From Pseudomonas sp. ACM7 (lineage in GTDB: Bacteria > Pseudomonadota > Gammaproteobacteria > Pseudomonadales > Pseudomonadaceae), in assembly GCF_004136015.1 (NCBI RefSeq), contig NZ_CP024866.1, positions 3,992,327 to 4,056,326 of the forward strand: a stretch of DNA of 64,000 nucleotides, written 5' to 3'. Below, in pieces: positions 1 to 7,475 of the stretch. Made by a program: the position numbers and the translations under genes. The notes under the pieces were generated by a model. It did not search any database. It was not told the DNA's origin and saw nothing but the letters and a program-made list of their open reading frames with translations. Within the stretch, counting starts at the first letter, position 1. Each line of letters opens with the position of its first letter.

Positions 1-298
1 GCTGCGTCGTCTGGCGACAATGGAAGCGGCCCTCAACGAGGGCACGTAACTTGATGCGCCTGGGGCTTAGCGAAGCTCGCGCCTGCAAATCAGCCTTCAA
101 TGGCCGAGGCCCATGGTGGAGCTCAGGCGCATCTCATATGAATCAGGCGCTGCCGAAGAAACTATGGGGTCAGCTTGGGTTAGTTTCGGTACTGGATACG
201 ATAAACCGGCTTAGCCGCATAGCTTGAACCGCCGTATACGGATCCGTACGTACGGTGGTGTGAGAGGACGGCGGCTGTAAAGCCGCCTCCTACTCGAT
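1..298 (+). mobile_element. 3' end of a bacterial group II intron (domains V and VI)
   Basis: Positions 226-259 form a 34-nt domain V hairpin: GAACCGCCGTA pairs with the TACGTACGGTGGT arm around a short loop. A second GC-rich hairpin follows (GGCGGCTGTAAAGCCGCC), with an unpaired A in the 3' CTCCTACTC segment. This is the expected domain VI with its branch-point adenosine. The intron ends near 296-298. Most of the element, including the 5' end and the reverse transcriptase domains, lies left of the window. The 3' exon begins within a few bases of a REP palindrome. Confidence 0.75.
2..49 (+). CDS. C-terminal end of a group II intron-encoded protein (partial)
   Basis: An open frame entering from the left edge ends in TAA at 47-49 and encodes the last 15 residues, ending ALNEGT. 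It lies directly upstream of a recognisable group II intron domain V, the normal place for the end of the reverse transcriptase/maturase gene. No catalytic motif falls inside the window, so the call rests on position only. Confidence 0.5.
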   Translation: MRRLATMEAALNEGT

Positions 299-302
299 CA
301 AA

Positions 303-382
303 CGATCGCAGCCTTTGGCAGCTCCTACAAAGGAATGCAATCCCATGTAGGAGCTGGCGCAGCCTGCGATCTTTTGATCTTG
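303..382. repeat. REP inverted pair (GTAGGAGCTG family)
   Basis: Two facing copies of the Pseudomonas REP whose core reads GTAGGAGCTG...GCTGCGATC are separated by about 16 bases. The pair lies between the intron end and the opgD stop codon and can form a long hairpin. Confidence 0.85.
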
Positions 383-385
383 TCT

Positions 386-2011
386 TCAGGTGTACTTGCG
401 CTTCTCAGGCGCAGGCGGGAAGTACTGGTACAACCAGGTCTCACTCAACGTCCGGTCATTGGTGCGAATGAACAGACGCAGCTCAACCGGAGCCACGCTG
501 TCATTGGTCGGGTACCAATCGAAGGTAATCCGATAGCCCTTGATGTCATCCAGCACCAGCACATTGAAGTCCTTCACCTCTCCGTTCGAGCAGGTCACCA
601 CCGGCTCGATCCCCGCGCCTTCAGGCAAGCGGTCCAGACCGCCACCCGTGAAGTCCACGGCAAACCGTCGAGCCCAAACTTCCGGGTAATGCTCGCCAGG
701 TGCCCAACCTTCGATGAAACCGCCCATGCCCGAACGAGTGGCGTTGACCCGCGCCAACGGCGTGCCGACCGGTGGCAGTGCGCTCCAGTACAGCTTGTAG
801 CCGTAGTTCAGTGAGTCCCCGGCCGCGACCGGTTTTTTCGGGGTCCAGAACGCGACGATGTTATCCAGGGTTTCGCCGGTTGTAGGAATTTCCATCAGAT
901 CAATAGAGCCTTCGCCCCACGCGGTCGTAGGTTCTACCCACAGGCTCGGACGCTTGCTGTACCAGTCAACGGTGTCTTGATAGCTGTCGAACTCATGATC
1001 GGTCTGCACCAGGCCGAAACCTTTCGGGTCGGTGTCGGCGAAGGCATTGAATTGCAGGGTGGACGGGTTGTTCAGCGGGCGGCAGATCCACTCGCCGTTG
1101 CCACGCCACATGGCCAGGCGATCAGAGTCGTGGATTTGCGGGTGAATCGTGTCGCACATGCGCCGTTCATGGGTGCCGCAGCTGAACATGCTGGTCATCG
1201 GCGCGATGCCCAGTTGTTCGATGGCGGTGCGCGCATTGATGTGTGCGTCGATGCCCATGACGACCTGGCTGGCCTGACAGTCGATGTCGAAACGGTAGGC
1301 ACCGGTGGCGCTCGGTGAATCCAGCAGGGCGTAGACCACGAAACGGGTACTGTCCTTGTCCGGAGTCTCGAACCAGAATTTGGTGAAGTCCGGGAATTCT
1401 TCACGCTTCTTGGCATAGGTATCAATCGCCAGACCGCGTGCCGACAGACCGTACTGGCCTGAGGCATCGACCGCACGGAAATAGCTGGCGCCGAGGAAGG
1501 ACAGCACGTCGTGCTGGTCCAGCTCCGGGGCCTTGAACAGCTTGAACCCGGAAAACCCCAGGTCGCCCGTGAGCTGTTTGGTATCGACCGTGGTTTTTTC
1601 ATAGTTGAACAGGGACGGGCGGAAATGCACCTCTCGCGCCTGACGTGTCTTGGGGTCGACGCTGTACATGCGCACCGGTTGTTTGAAACCCATGCCCACG
1701 TGGAAGAACTGCACATCCAGCTGACCGTTGAGGTCATTCCACAGCGAGTGGTTGCCGTCGTAGCGGATCGCGTTGAAGTTCTGCGGCGTCATGGTCGCCA
1801 GGGTCGGCGGCAGCACCTGCTTGGTGTCCTGATAGCGATTGCCGGCGAGCTGCTTGGCCTGGATCTTCAGCGCTTCGAAGTCGAACGCCTGAGCTTCGCC
1901 ATCCGCCGCGCCGGTACCGGCCCAGGCCCACGAAGCCAGCAGGCCGGTGGCTGATAATCCGGTATAGGCAGCGATGGCCATGGATGCTTTGAGCAAATTC
2001 CTGCGGTGCAT
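386..2011 (-). CDS. opgD: Glucan biosynthesis protein D (OpgD/MdoD)
   Basis: A 541-residue periplasmic protein of the OpgG/OpgD family, which shapes the backbone and branching of osmoregulated periplasmic glucans. The length is close to the E. coli protein (about 550). The chosen start (ATG at 2009-2011) begins [12 protein letters not shown], a twin-arginine signal (R3-R4) followed by a hydrophobic stretch and a WAWAG cleavage region. That matches the known Tat export of OpgD. The frame stays open 30 codons further upstream, but that extension would bury the Tat signal and is rejected. It is transcribed alone, away from any opgGH pair, and its stop abuts a REP pair. Family assignment is firm; the glucan role is inferred from the family. 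Confidence 0.93.
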   Translation of the reverse strand: MHRRNLLKASMAIAAYTGLSATGLLASWAWAGTGAADGEAQAFDFEALKIQAKQLAGNRYQDTKQVLPPTLATMTPQNFNAIRYDGNHSLWNDLNGQLDVQFFHVGMGFKQPVRMYSVDPKTRQAREVHFRPSLFNYEKTTVDTKQLTGDLGFSGFKLFKAPELDQHDVLSFLGASYFRAVDASGQYGLSARGLAIDTYAKKREEFPDFTKFWFETPDKDSTRFVVYALLDSPSATGAYRFDIDCQASQVVMGIDAHINARTAIEQLGIAPMTSMFSCGTHERRMCDTIHPQIHDSDRLAMWRGNGEWICRPLNNPSTLQFNAFADTDPKGFGLVQTDHEFDSYQDTVDWYSKRPSLWVEPTTAWGEGSIDLMEIPTTGETLDNIVAFWTPKKPVAAGDSLNYGYKLYWSALPPVGTPLARVNATRSGMGGFIEGWAPGEHYPEVWARRFAVDFTGGGLDRLPEGAGIEPVVTCSNGEVKDFNVLVLDDIKGYRITFDWYPTNDSVAPVELRLFIRTNDRTLSETWLYQYFPPAPEKRKYT

Positions 2012-2357
2012 AAGTTCAACCTGTCGTGAACAATCCCGCGCCGTTCCTGGCACGTGCTGGATCAAAAATAAAGGTTCGGACATGCCTTCGGCCAAACGCA
2101 ACGGACATTAAACAGATAACAAATAGCTTAAACCGTTCGGTTGTGTAGAAAAAATGATTGGTAGCACTTTGGCTTCGTGGCAATGAAACAAGAAATGTCG
2201 GTTAAGTTTTCCGACAGTACTTTCTGATTTATAGGGCATTCCTGCTTTTTTCGACTAATTACTCTAAAAACGCTTTTCAGCGCCCGGATAGTTTCTATTC
2301 TGTGGTCATGACCGGTTTCTGCCCTTCAGGCCGGCGACTAACAAGAAGGAGAGGGCG
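2012..2357. other. Intergenic region between divergent opgD and a small gene
   Basis: This 346-base AT-richer stretch should hold the divergent promoters of opgD and the 2358 gene. AT-rich hexamers are present in both directions, but no pair of boxes is good enough to call. No RNA gene or repeat was seen. Confidence 0.5.
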
Positions 2358-2588
2358 ATGCGGTTTTTGAAGTTTTCTCGGGCTTATAGAAGGACATCGT
2401 CCATGACGAAAGTACAAGGCATCACCCAGTTGCTGGGAATCTTTCCTTGCCTGACCACTGTGCGCCGAAGGCGTCGGCTCAGTTCGGATGAGATGAAGTT
2501 GCTTGAGCGCTATCGGGAGCTGTCGGAAAGCGACCAGATTGCGATGCGGTATCTGGTGGATGCGATGAGGAGTGTTTCGAGGTTTTGA
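2358..2588 (+). CDS. Small conserved-looking hypothetical protein
   Basis: A 76-residue basic protein starting at ATG 2358 behind a strong Shine-Dalgarno (AAGGAGAG, 2345-2352). An internal ATG at residue 16 (MTKVQGITQ) could also be used but has a weaker site. The centre contains a run of arginines (VRRRRRLSS) followed by an acidic, helix-prone segment (MKLLERYRELSESDQIAMRYLVDAM). The second half resembles a short DNA-binding or dimerisation helix pair, but I do not recognise a family. It stands alone between opgD and the convergent 2599-2802 gene. Confidence 0.6.
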   Translation: MRFLKFSRAYRRTSSMTKVQGITQLLGIFPCLTTVRRRRRLSSDEMKLLERYRELSESDQIAMRYLVDAMRSVSRF

Positions 2589-2598
2589 CCGAGGATGG

Positions 2599-2802
2599 TT
2601 ACCGTGAAAGCCATTTGGCTTTTACGGTGGCCAGGCGGGTCAGCTTGCCAGTATCGGCGTCGATGATGCCTTCGTGGATTGCTTGGCGACGAGCCGCGAT
2701 ATTTTTTTGCTCGATGGTTTGTTGCAGATACTTTTCTGAAAAGGCGCTATCACTTGGAATCACTTCAGTGACGCTTTGGCTGGTGATGCGCGGTTTGCTC
2801 AT
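2599..2802 (-). CDS. Small hypothetical protein
   Basis: A 67-residue protein with a plausible ATG at 2802. The sequence is hydrophilic and helical, with an ENxxxRRQAIHEGIID-type C-terminal half, and is free of low-complexity sequence. There is no clear Shine-Dalgarno. It lies directly downstream of the minus-strand BRO-N gene, but a strong hairpin terminator at 2851-2885 separates them, so it is probably transcribed separately. No family is recognised. Base composition is slightly below that of the core genes nearby. Confidence 0.5.
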   Translation of the reverse strand: MSKPRITSQSVTEVIPSDSAFSEKYLQQTIEQKNIAARRQAIHEGIIDADTGKLTRLATVKAKWLSR

Positions 2803-2850
2803 GGCTGCGGATTGCTCTTGCGGGAGATTGAACAGGCGTATTCAAACCAA

Positions 2851-2885
2851 AGGGGGCGGACTGTGAAGTCCGCCCCTTTTTCATT
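2851..2885. terminator. Intrinsic terminator after the BRO-N gene
   Basis: A 10-bp GC-rich stem (GGGGCGGACT / AGTCCGCCCC) with a GTGA loop is flanked by T-rich runs on both strands, so it can work in either direction. It most likely ends the minus-strand BRO-N transcript whose stop codon is at 2900. Confidence 0.8.
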
Positions 2886-2899
2886 TTTTCACTCTACCT

Positions 2900-3406
2900 T
2901 CAACTGCAAGTGCCCACGATCGTGAACGGCCGTTGTGCCTGCATCAGATCAGGCATGTCCCGCCACTTGATCCACGCTTGATGCTGCCAATGCAACAGCG
3001 GCACCGAGATGCCTGCCCACTGCAATGAACTCAGGCTTGGAATGTTATCCACAGATGTCGCTTTCGACTCACGCAGCGAAGGTATGACTTCGTTGCTCAG
3101 CCATTGGCGCAGGTTTCGGTTTTCCGGGACAAAATGGTGAATCAATAGGGCGTACATCCCTGATTCGCTGACCATCAGCGATTCGACCGTTTTGCCGTTC
3201 TTGAGCAGCCAGACGTATCGACGCTGGTCCGGATCGAGTTTCAGGGTGAGGCGTTGGTCCATCGGGCGGCCCATCAAGCGACCGAGATCCTGGACGCAGA
3301 ACCAGGCTTGGTTGTCCTGCATGAAGGCATGGAGGAAGCGGTTGTGGCGGGTGAAGATGGTTGGGGTGAAGTAAGGTAGAAGCGAGTTTTGAGCGTGTGC
3401 TGACAT
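2900..3406 (-). CDS. BRO-N domain protein (phage antirepressor-like)
   Basis: A 168-residue protein matching the BRO family N-terminal DNA-binding domain. It has a WFCVQDLGRLMG segment (about residues 35-46), a basic beta segment, SESGMYALLIHHF, and the terminal RQWLSNEVIPSLRES that ends this domain in phage antirepressors. After residue 115 there is only a short unrecognised tail. The start chosen is the ATG at 3404-3406, 8-9 bases after a GGAAGT Shine-Dalgarno. The frame continues upstream to a TTG at 3574, but that extension is read out of the structured leader. The ribosome site is predicted to be sequestered (see the 3414-3512 entry). BRO-N proteins in P1-like phages inactivate repressors. 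A role here in host or prophage regulation is inferred. Confidence 0.8.
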   Translation of the reverse strand: MSAHAQNSLLPYFTPTIFTRHNRFLHAFMQDNQAWFCVQDLGRLMGRPMDQRLTLKLDPDQRRYVWLLKNGKTVESLMVSESGMYALLIHHFVPENRNLRQWLSNEVIPSLRESKATSVDNIPSLSSLQWAGISVPLLHWQHQAWIKWRDMPDLMQAQRPFTIVGTCS

Positions 3407-3561
3407 GAAGTGACTTCCGTTTTGAGTAGGAAAGTCGCCACCAACCCTTCGACAGGTTGGGTGGCGGACCGAGTGGCGTTCGAAGTCGGGACACTTCCAA
3501 TCAAAACGGAAGCCGGAAGGCCCGCGCCACACGGCCCGCCATAAATCAGAACTGAAGACAT
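3274..3561 (-). CDS. Possible Icd/Ash-like leader ORF overlapping the BRO-N start
   Basis: A 95-codon frame starts at ATG 3559-3561, seven bases after a GAGG Shine-Dalgarno (3570-3573). It runs through the leader, crosses the BRO-N start in another frame and stops at 3274. The first 50 residues (MSSVLIYGG..., then GLPASVLIGSVPTSN) recall the short Icd/Ash-type proteins encoded just ahead of antirepressors in P1/P4-like elements. There, translation of the leader ORF is coupled to that of the downstream gene. Codon choice in the overlap is dictated by BRO-N, so only the first 50 codons can be informative. Whether the peptide itself matters is unknown. Confidence 0.4.
   Translation of the reverse strand: MSSVLIYGGPCGAGLPASVLIGSVPTSNATRSATQPVEGLVATFLLKTEVTSCQHTLKTRFYLTSPQPSSPATTASSMPSCRTTKPGSASRISVA
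3414..3512 (-). promoter_or_regulatory. Shine-Dalgarno sequestering inverted repeat in the BRO-N leader
   Basis: A perfect 12-base inverted repeat has arms at 3414-3425 and 3501-3512. In the minus-strand RNA the upstream arm CUUCCGUUUUGA pairs with UCAAAACGGAAG, which contains the GGAAG Shine-Dalgarno of the BRO-N gene. A second hairpin (CCACC-CAACC with GGTTGGTGG, about 3443-3470) sits between the arms. The start site would be closed unless the leader ORF is being translated or the upstream arm is paired elsewhere. Confidence 0.6.
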
Positions 3562-3596
3562 AAAACTGCCTCAATCCTATGGGGGGCGCGTAAGCA

Positions 3597-3701
3597 CCGT
3601 TTTGAAATTTCCCGGCTTCGACCCCGGGTCGCTGATTTGACAGCGACGAGGTAAAGCCTATCGTTCAGGCGCTCGCGGCGCCAAGTCTACCTTGGCGCCG
3701 C
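3597..3701 (-). ncRNA. C4-like antisense RNA candidate upstream of the BRO-N gene
   Basis: The minus-strand leader folds into three hairpins: an 11-bp perfect stem (3675-3701), a 7-bp stem (3628-3647) and a 5-bp stem (3611-3628). Two short blocks are complementary to a target inside the downstream leader ORF. Block 3610-3621 pairs 11 of 12 with 3480-3491, and block 3597-3604 pairs 8 of 8 with 3502-3509. Two antisense blocks ahead of a leader ORF coupled to an antirepressor is the layout of the C4 RNA of phages P1/P7. The boundaries, processing and promoter are not visible, and the family match is my inference from layout, not a covariance-model hit. Confidence 0.55.
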
Positions 3702-3845
3702 ATGCTGTAGGAATCGGTGTCTATGCCGGAAGGTTCGATCTGTAGGAATTGCCTGTTTTTGCATGAGGTGCAGTCAAGCAGCATCACAGCCGTGGTTTTT
3801 CCTATAGTTTTTCCTGCATTCAGGAACGAACTGCAGGTTTGCTAC

Positions 3846-5099
3846 ATGTTGATCGAATTTTCAGTTTCCAATTATCGCTCCTTCCGTGACAAACAAACCC
3901 TGTCCATGGCTGCGACGCCGCGCTTGAGCAAAAAGCGCAACGTGTTCACACCTATCGTAAATGGAGAAAAACTGCCTGATTTATTGAAGGTGGCGGCGAT
4001 TTACGGACCGAACGCATCCGGTAAGTCTTCGCTTATCCGGGCGATGGGGATCATGGGGAGTTTGCTCGCTTCGATACCTTCATCAAATGATGAGCCGCTA
4101 CCGGTCTCGCCATTTCGTTTTGACCCGCAACTTCAAAACGAACCCAGTTCTTTTGAGTACAACTTCATTCAACGCGGGATCCGATATCGGTTTGTTCTGC
4201 GCATGACTGCGCAGCGGATTATCGAGGAACAATTGGTTTCCTATCCCAAAGGTAAGGAAACGCTGTTGTATTCACGTCGTTTTGTTGATGAGGGGGAGCA
4301 TTATGTTTTTGGCTCAAGCCTTGAGGGCGGTAAAGAGATGCACAACGCTTGGCGGCGTCTGACGAGTCCCAAGATGTTGTTTATTTCGCAGGCGGTTGCG
4401 AACAGTAGCGAAGAGTTGACTCAGTTGCGGGCGCCGTTTAGCTGGTTTCAAACCGGTCTACTCGTTATTGAGCAGAACAACATGATGGGGTTGTCAGCAG
4501 CGTCCATCAGATTTCTTCGGATGGCATCGGATTACACACATGATTTACGAGACTTTCTAAAAGAAGTGGATATCCCGGTGTCAGCGATCCGGCTCAACAC
4601 CGAAGACGCAGAGTCTGTTCAACGCACCAAAAAACTCACACTGAAAGAGTTCTTCGCAGCAGCCCAAAAAGACAAAGTGACCCTGACGCATACGAGTCTT
4701 TTAGGCCAGGCGGAGTTTGATTTTTCCGAGGAGTCAGGCGGTACGAAAAACCTGGTTGGATTCTGGCTGCCCTGGTTCATGATCAATCACGCCGATGGTA
4801 GCGGGATACTGTCTGTCGATGAGTTGGACAGCAGTCTTCATCCCTCAATAGTCGCGGACTTGATTGAGAAACACCTGGACAGTGGGTTGGAGAATCAACT
4901 GATCTTTACCACTCACGACACTCATCTAATGAACGCCAAAGCGCTTCGCCGCGATCAGTTCTGGATCACCGAAAGAGACGCTAACGGTGCAACCTGCCTT
5001 TTTTCTGTTTACGACTTTGAAGGACGGGAAGGGGAGGATGTCGAGAAACGCTACTTTGAAGGCCGTTATCGCGGGTTACCACTGATAAGGCGGGGTTGA
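3846..5099 (+). CDS. RloA/AbiLi-type AAA ATPase (anti-phage pair with RloB)
   Basis: A 417-residue SMC/ABC-like ATPase. Visible motifs: an N-terminal FSVSNYRSFRD, Walker A GPNASGKS (residues 54-61), a signature-like SGGTKNL, Walker B ILSVDELDSSLHP and an H-loop FTTHD near the C-terminus. This is the AAA_15/AAA_21 architecture of RloA and AbiLi. The start at ATG 3846 (MLIEFSVSNYRSF) is preferred because family members begin there; the frame is open to 3717. The stop codon lies 3 bases before the ATG of the rloB remnant. The gene is visibly more AT-rich than its neighbours, suggesting horizontal transfer. RloA/RloB homologues belong to the AbiL abortive-infection system. Confidence 0.8.
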   Translation: MLIEFSVSNYRSFRDKQTLSMAATPRLSKKRNVFTPIVNGEKLPDLLKVAAIYGPNASGKSSLIRAMGIMGSLLASIPSSNDEPLPVSPFRFDPQLQNEPSSFEYNFIQRGIRYRFVLRMTAQRIIEEQLVSYPKGKETLLYSRRFVDEGEHYVFGSSLEGGKEMHNAWRRLTSPKMLFISQAVANSSEELTQLRAPFSWFQTGLLVIEQNNMMGLSAASIRFLRMASDYTHDLRDFLKEVDIPVSAIRLNTEDAESVQRTKKLTLKEFFAAAQKDKVTLTHTSLLGQAEFDFSEESGGTKNLVGFWLPWFMINHADGSGILSVDELDSSLHPSIVADLIEKHLDSGLENQLIFTTHDTHLMNAKALRRDQFWITERDANGATCLFSVYDFEGREGEDVEKRYFEGRYRGLPLIRRG

Positions 5100-5101
5100 T
5101 C

Positions 5102-5720
5102 ATGGCGCGTTCGATACGACTATTTGATCGAAAGGCACCGCGGTTCAAGCCTCAACCCAAAGTGTTGATCCTCTGTGAAGACAGCAAGTCAGGAAAACGA
5201 GGAGGCTGCATTTCATTTTCGCGCCAAAGCTCAAGTGGAAATTTCCCACTGTGGCGTCACACACCCAAGCGGCATTGTAGAAACAGCAATAGCCCGCCAG
5301 AAATGCTTCGACAAGGTGTTTTGTGCATTGGATCGCGATACACATCTGTGTTTTGAACGAGCAATAAATCTGGCGAGGCCTCATCCGAAAATCAAAGTCA
5401 TCGCTTCCTACCCCTGTTTTGAGTTTTGGCTGCTTCTGCACTTCGGTTTCAATCGAAAGCCATTTCGAGCGGTTGGAAAGCACTCTCCAGGCGACTTGCT
5501 GGCCAAGAGCCTCAGAGAGAAACCCAACATGGATAAGTACGAAAAAGGCGAAGACACCAACTATTTCGCACAACTTTTAGGTGAGCCCTTCCAAAGGGCG
5601 AGAGATTTAGCACCAAAGATTATCGAGGACGCTGCTATCAGCGGCGAACCTAACCCCAGCACCGAAATCCATCTGCTGATGGACGAATTCGAAATTCTCT
5701 CCAAACCCCTACCGATCTAA
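5102..5720 (+). pseudogene. RloB/AbiLii partner, frameshifted
   Basis: The protein is split over two frames. From ATG 5102 the first frame gives KPQPKVLILCEDSKSGK, the RloB N-terminal motif, and then degenerates. From about 5199 the frame offset by +1 continues with EEAAFHFRAKAQVEISHCG, FDKVFCALDRDTH and SYPCFEFWLLLHF, all characteristic RloB segments, down to the TAA at 5718-5720. The junction is GGA AAA C|GAG at 5192-5201. Compared with my memory of RloB proteins, two to three residues are missing there, so a small out-of-frame deletion (for example 8 bases) is more likely than programmed recoding. A sequencing error is possible. As written, no complete RloB can be made. Confidence 0.8.
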
Positions 5721-5727
5721 CACCTCA

Positions 5728-5755
5728 AACCCAGCCCGCATCACTGCGGGCTGGG
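5728..5755. terminator. Hairpin between the convergent rloB remnant and APC permease gene
   Basis: CCCAGCCCGCA and TGCGGGCTGGG form an 11-bp stem with a four-base loop. T-runs are short (TTT on the minus strand after the stem), so termination strength is uncertain. It sits between two convergent reading frames. Confidence 0.6.
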
Positions 5756-5764
5756 TAATTACCC

Positions 5765-7249
5765 TTATCGACTAACCTTCCAAGCATCCCCCGCAGGCGC
5801 AGTCCCATGGTCATACGGCTTGGCAAGCCACATGTAAATCAACCCCAACCCAATAACAATCGCAGTGCTCAACACCATCGCGTAGTTGATGTACCACGCC
5901 GCATCCGGCGTGCGCGGCCAGGCCATGTTGATGATCGCGCCGACGCCATACACCAGCGCACCGATGTTCACTGCCCAGCCCCAGGCGCCGAGGGTGAATT
6001 TGCCACTTGGTTTCCAGCCCTTCAAACGCGCATACAACGCGGCGAGCACGATCATCTGGAACGCCAGGTAGATGCCGATGGCCGCGAAGCTGACGATGGT
6101 TGCCACGGCATCCTGCAGGAAGAAGCCCAGCACAATGATCAGCGCCGGCAGGACACCGGACACGAACAGTGCCGCAACCGGAACCTGAGTCGTAGGGGAA
6201 ATCTTCTTCAGCAGTGAGCTGCCGATGACCATTTCATCCCGAGCGTAGGAATACAGCAGACGACTCGCCGCCGCTTGCAGGCTGATGACGCAAGAGATGA
6301 AGGAAATCATCACCACACCCATCACCACTTTCGAACCGACCGGGCCGAAGGCGTTGTTGAGGATGGTGGTGACCGGGTCCTTGTCGGTGCCGTTGATCAC
6401 CGCTTGCATGTCCGGCACCGCGAGGATCAGCGCCAGGCAGGCGAACATCGCCGCGATGCCGCCGATGTAGATGGTCATGCGCATGGCCACCGGGATCTGT
6501 TTGCTCGGGTTCGGGGTTTCTTCGGCCACATCGCCGCAGGCCTCGAAGCCGTAGTACAGGAACATCCCCGCCAGCGAGGCGGTGAGGAACGCCGGCAGAT
6601 ACGAGCCATCGACGCTGATATCGAAGGTGTTGAACAACACACTGATCGATTGATGACGCTCGAAGATCAGCAGGTATAGGCCGACGATCACCGCGCCAAC
6701 CAGCTCGCAGAGGAAGCCGAACATGGCAATCCGCGCCAGCACTTTGGTGCCGCTGAGGTTGACCAGGGTAGCGAACAAGGTCAGGAACAGTGCGATGACG
6801 ATGTTGGTGGTGTTGCTCGGTTCAAAGCCCATCATGGCGGCCAGGTACGGACCGGCGCCCACCGCAACGGCGGCGATGGTGACGCACAGGGCGATGGAGT
6901 AGATCCAGCCGACCATCCACGCCCAGCGCTTGCCCACCAAGCGACGAGCCCACGGGTACACGCCACCGGAAATCGGGAACTGCGAGACCACTTCACCGAA
7001 GATCAGGCACACCAGCAACTGGCCGCATCCGACCAGCAAATAAGCCCAGAACATCGGTGGCCCACCCGCGGCGAGACACAGGCCGAACAGGGTATAAACC
7101 CCTACGACCGGAGAGAGATAAGTGAAGCCCAGGGCGAAGTTTTCCCACAGGCTCATGCTGCGATTGAAGTTCGAGGTGTAACCCAGCTTGCGTAGTTGCT
7201 CGGCATCGCTGTCGGCAACGGCTGCGGAGAGTTCGGGTGATGCACTCAT
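5765..7249 (-). CDS. APC-family amino acid/polyamine permease
   Basis: A 494-residue inner-membrane transporter with about 12 hydrophobic segments. The early SLWENFALGFTYLSPVVGVY (TM1) and GEVVSQFPISGGVYPWARRLVG (TM2-3) segments are typical of the amino acid-choline transporter branch of the APC superfamily. It starts at ATG 7247-7249. It is the last gene of the minus-strand block with two aldehyde dehydrogenases and a ydcSTUV-like ABC transporter, separated from patD by a REP pair and about 225 bases. Uptake of GABA, a polyamine or a related amine is inferred from this neighbourhood; the substrate cannot be read from sequence. Confidence 0.85.
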   Translation of the reverse strand: MSASPELSAAVADSDAEQLRKLGYTSNFNRSMSLWENFALGFTYLSPVVGVYTLFGLCLAAGGPPMFWAYLLVGCGQLLVCLIFGEVVSQFPISGGVYPWARRLVGKRWAWMVGWIYSIALCVTIAAVAVGAGPYLAAMMGFEPSNTTNIVIALFLTLFATLVNLSGTKVLARIAMFGFLCELVGAVIVGLYLLIFERHQSISVLFNTFDISVDGSYLPAFLTASLAGMFLYYGFEACGDVAEETPNPSKQIPVAMRMTIYIGGIAAMFACLALILAVPDMQAVINGTDKDPVTTILNNAFGPVGSKVVMGVVMISFISCVISLQAAASRLLYSYARDEMVIGSSLLKKISPTTQVPVAALFVSGVLPALIIVLGFFLQDAVATIVSFAAIGIYLAFQMIVLAALYARLKGWKPSGKFTLGAWGWAVNIGALVYGVGAIINMAWPRTPDAAWYINYAMVLSTAIVIGLGLIYMWLAKPYDHGTAPAGDAWKVSR

Positions 7250-7401
7250 GGTGTGTTAGCTCCGGAAAATCGGCAGATTTCGGATGTCCGAAACCGTGAC
7301 AGGGCCATGACGGCGCTGCCGGGATCGGTGGTTATTGTTTTGGTTGCTTTGGTGTGGAACCTGGAGGTGCTGGGTGCCGGTTTCTTCCTTGATGTTGCGG
7401 T

Positions 7402-7475
7402 GAGGCCATCGCGAGCAAGCTCGCTCCCACAGGGGAATGCGATCAAATGTGGGAGCGAGCTCGCTCGCGATGCTT
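7402..7475. repeat. REP inverted pair (GTGGGAGCG family)
   Basis: Two facing copies of the REP with core CGAGCAAGCTCGCTCCCAC lie just after the patD stop codon, separated by about 15 bases. Confidence 0.85.

Noticed and set aside
2585..2866. 93-codon plus-strand frame ending near the 2851 terminator
   Set aside because: Overlaps the more protein-like 2599-2802 minus-strand frame and has cysteine- and serine-rich, antisense-type composition.
2900..3574. Longer BRO-N protein from the TTG at 3574
   Set aside because: The extra 56 residues are translated from the structured leader and do not belong to the BRO-N domain; the ATG at 3406 has a ribosome site.
5096..5356. Short frame MIMARSIRL... 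as an independent gene
   Set aside because: It is the N-terminal half of the frameshifted rloB; after residue 34 the frame loses all similarity.
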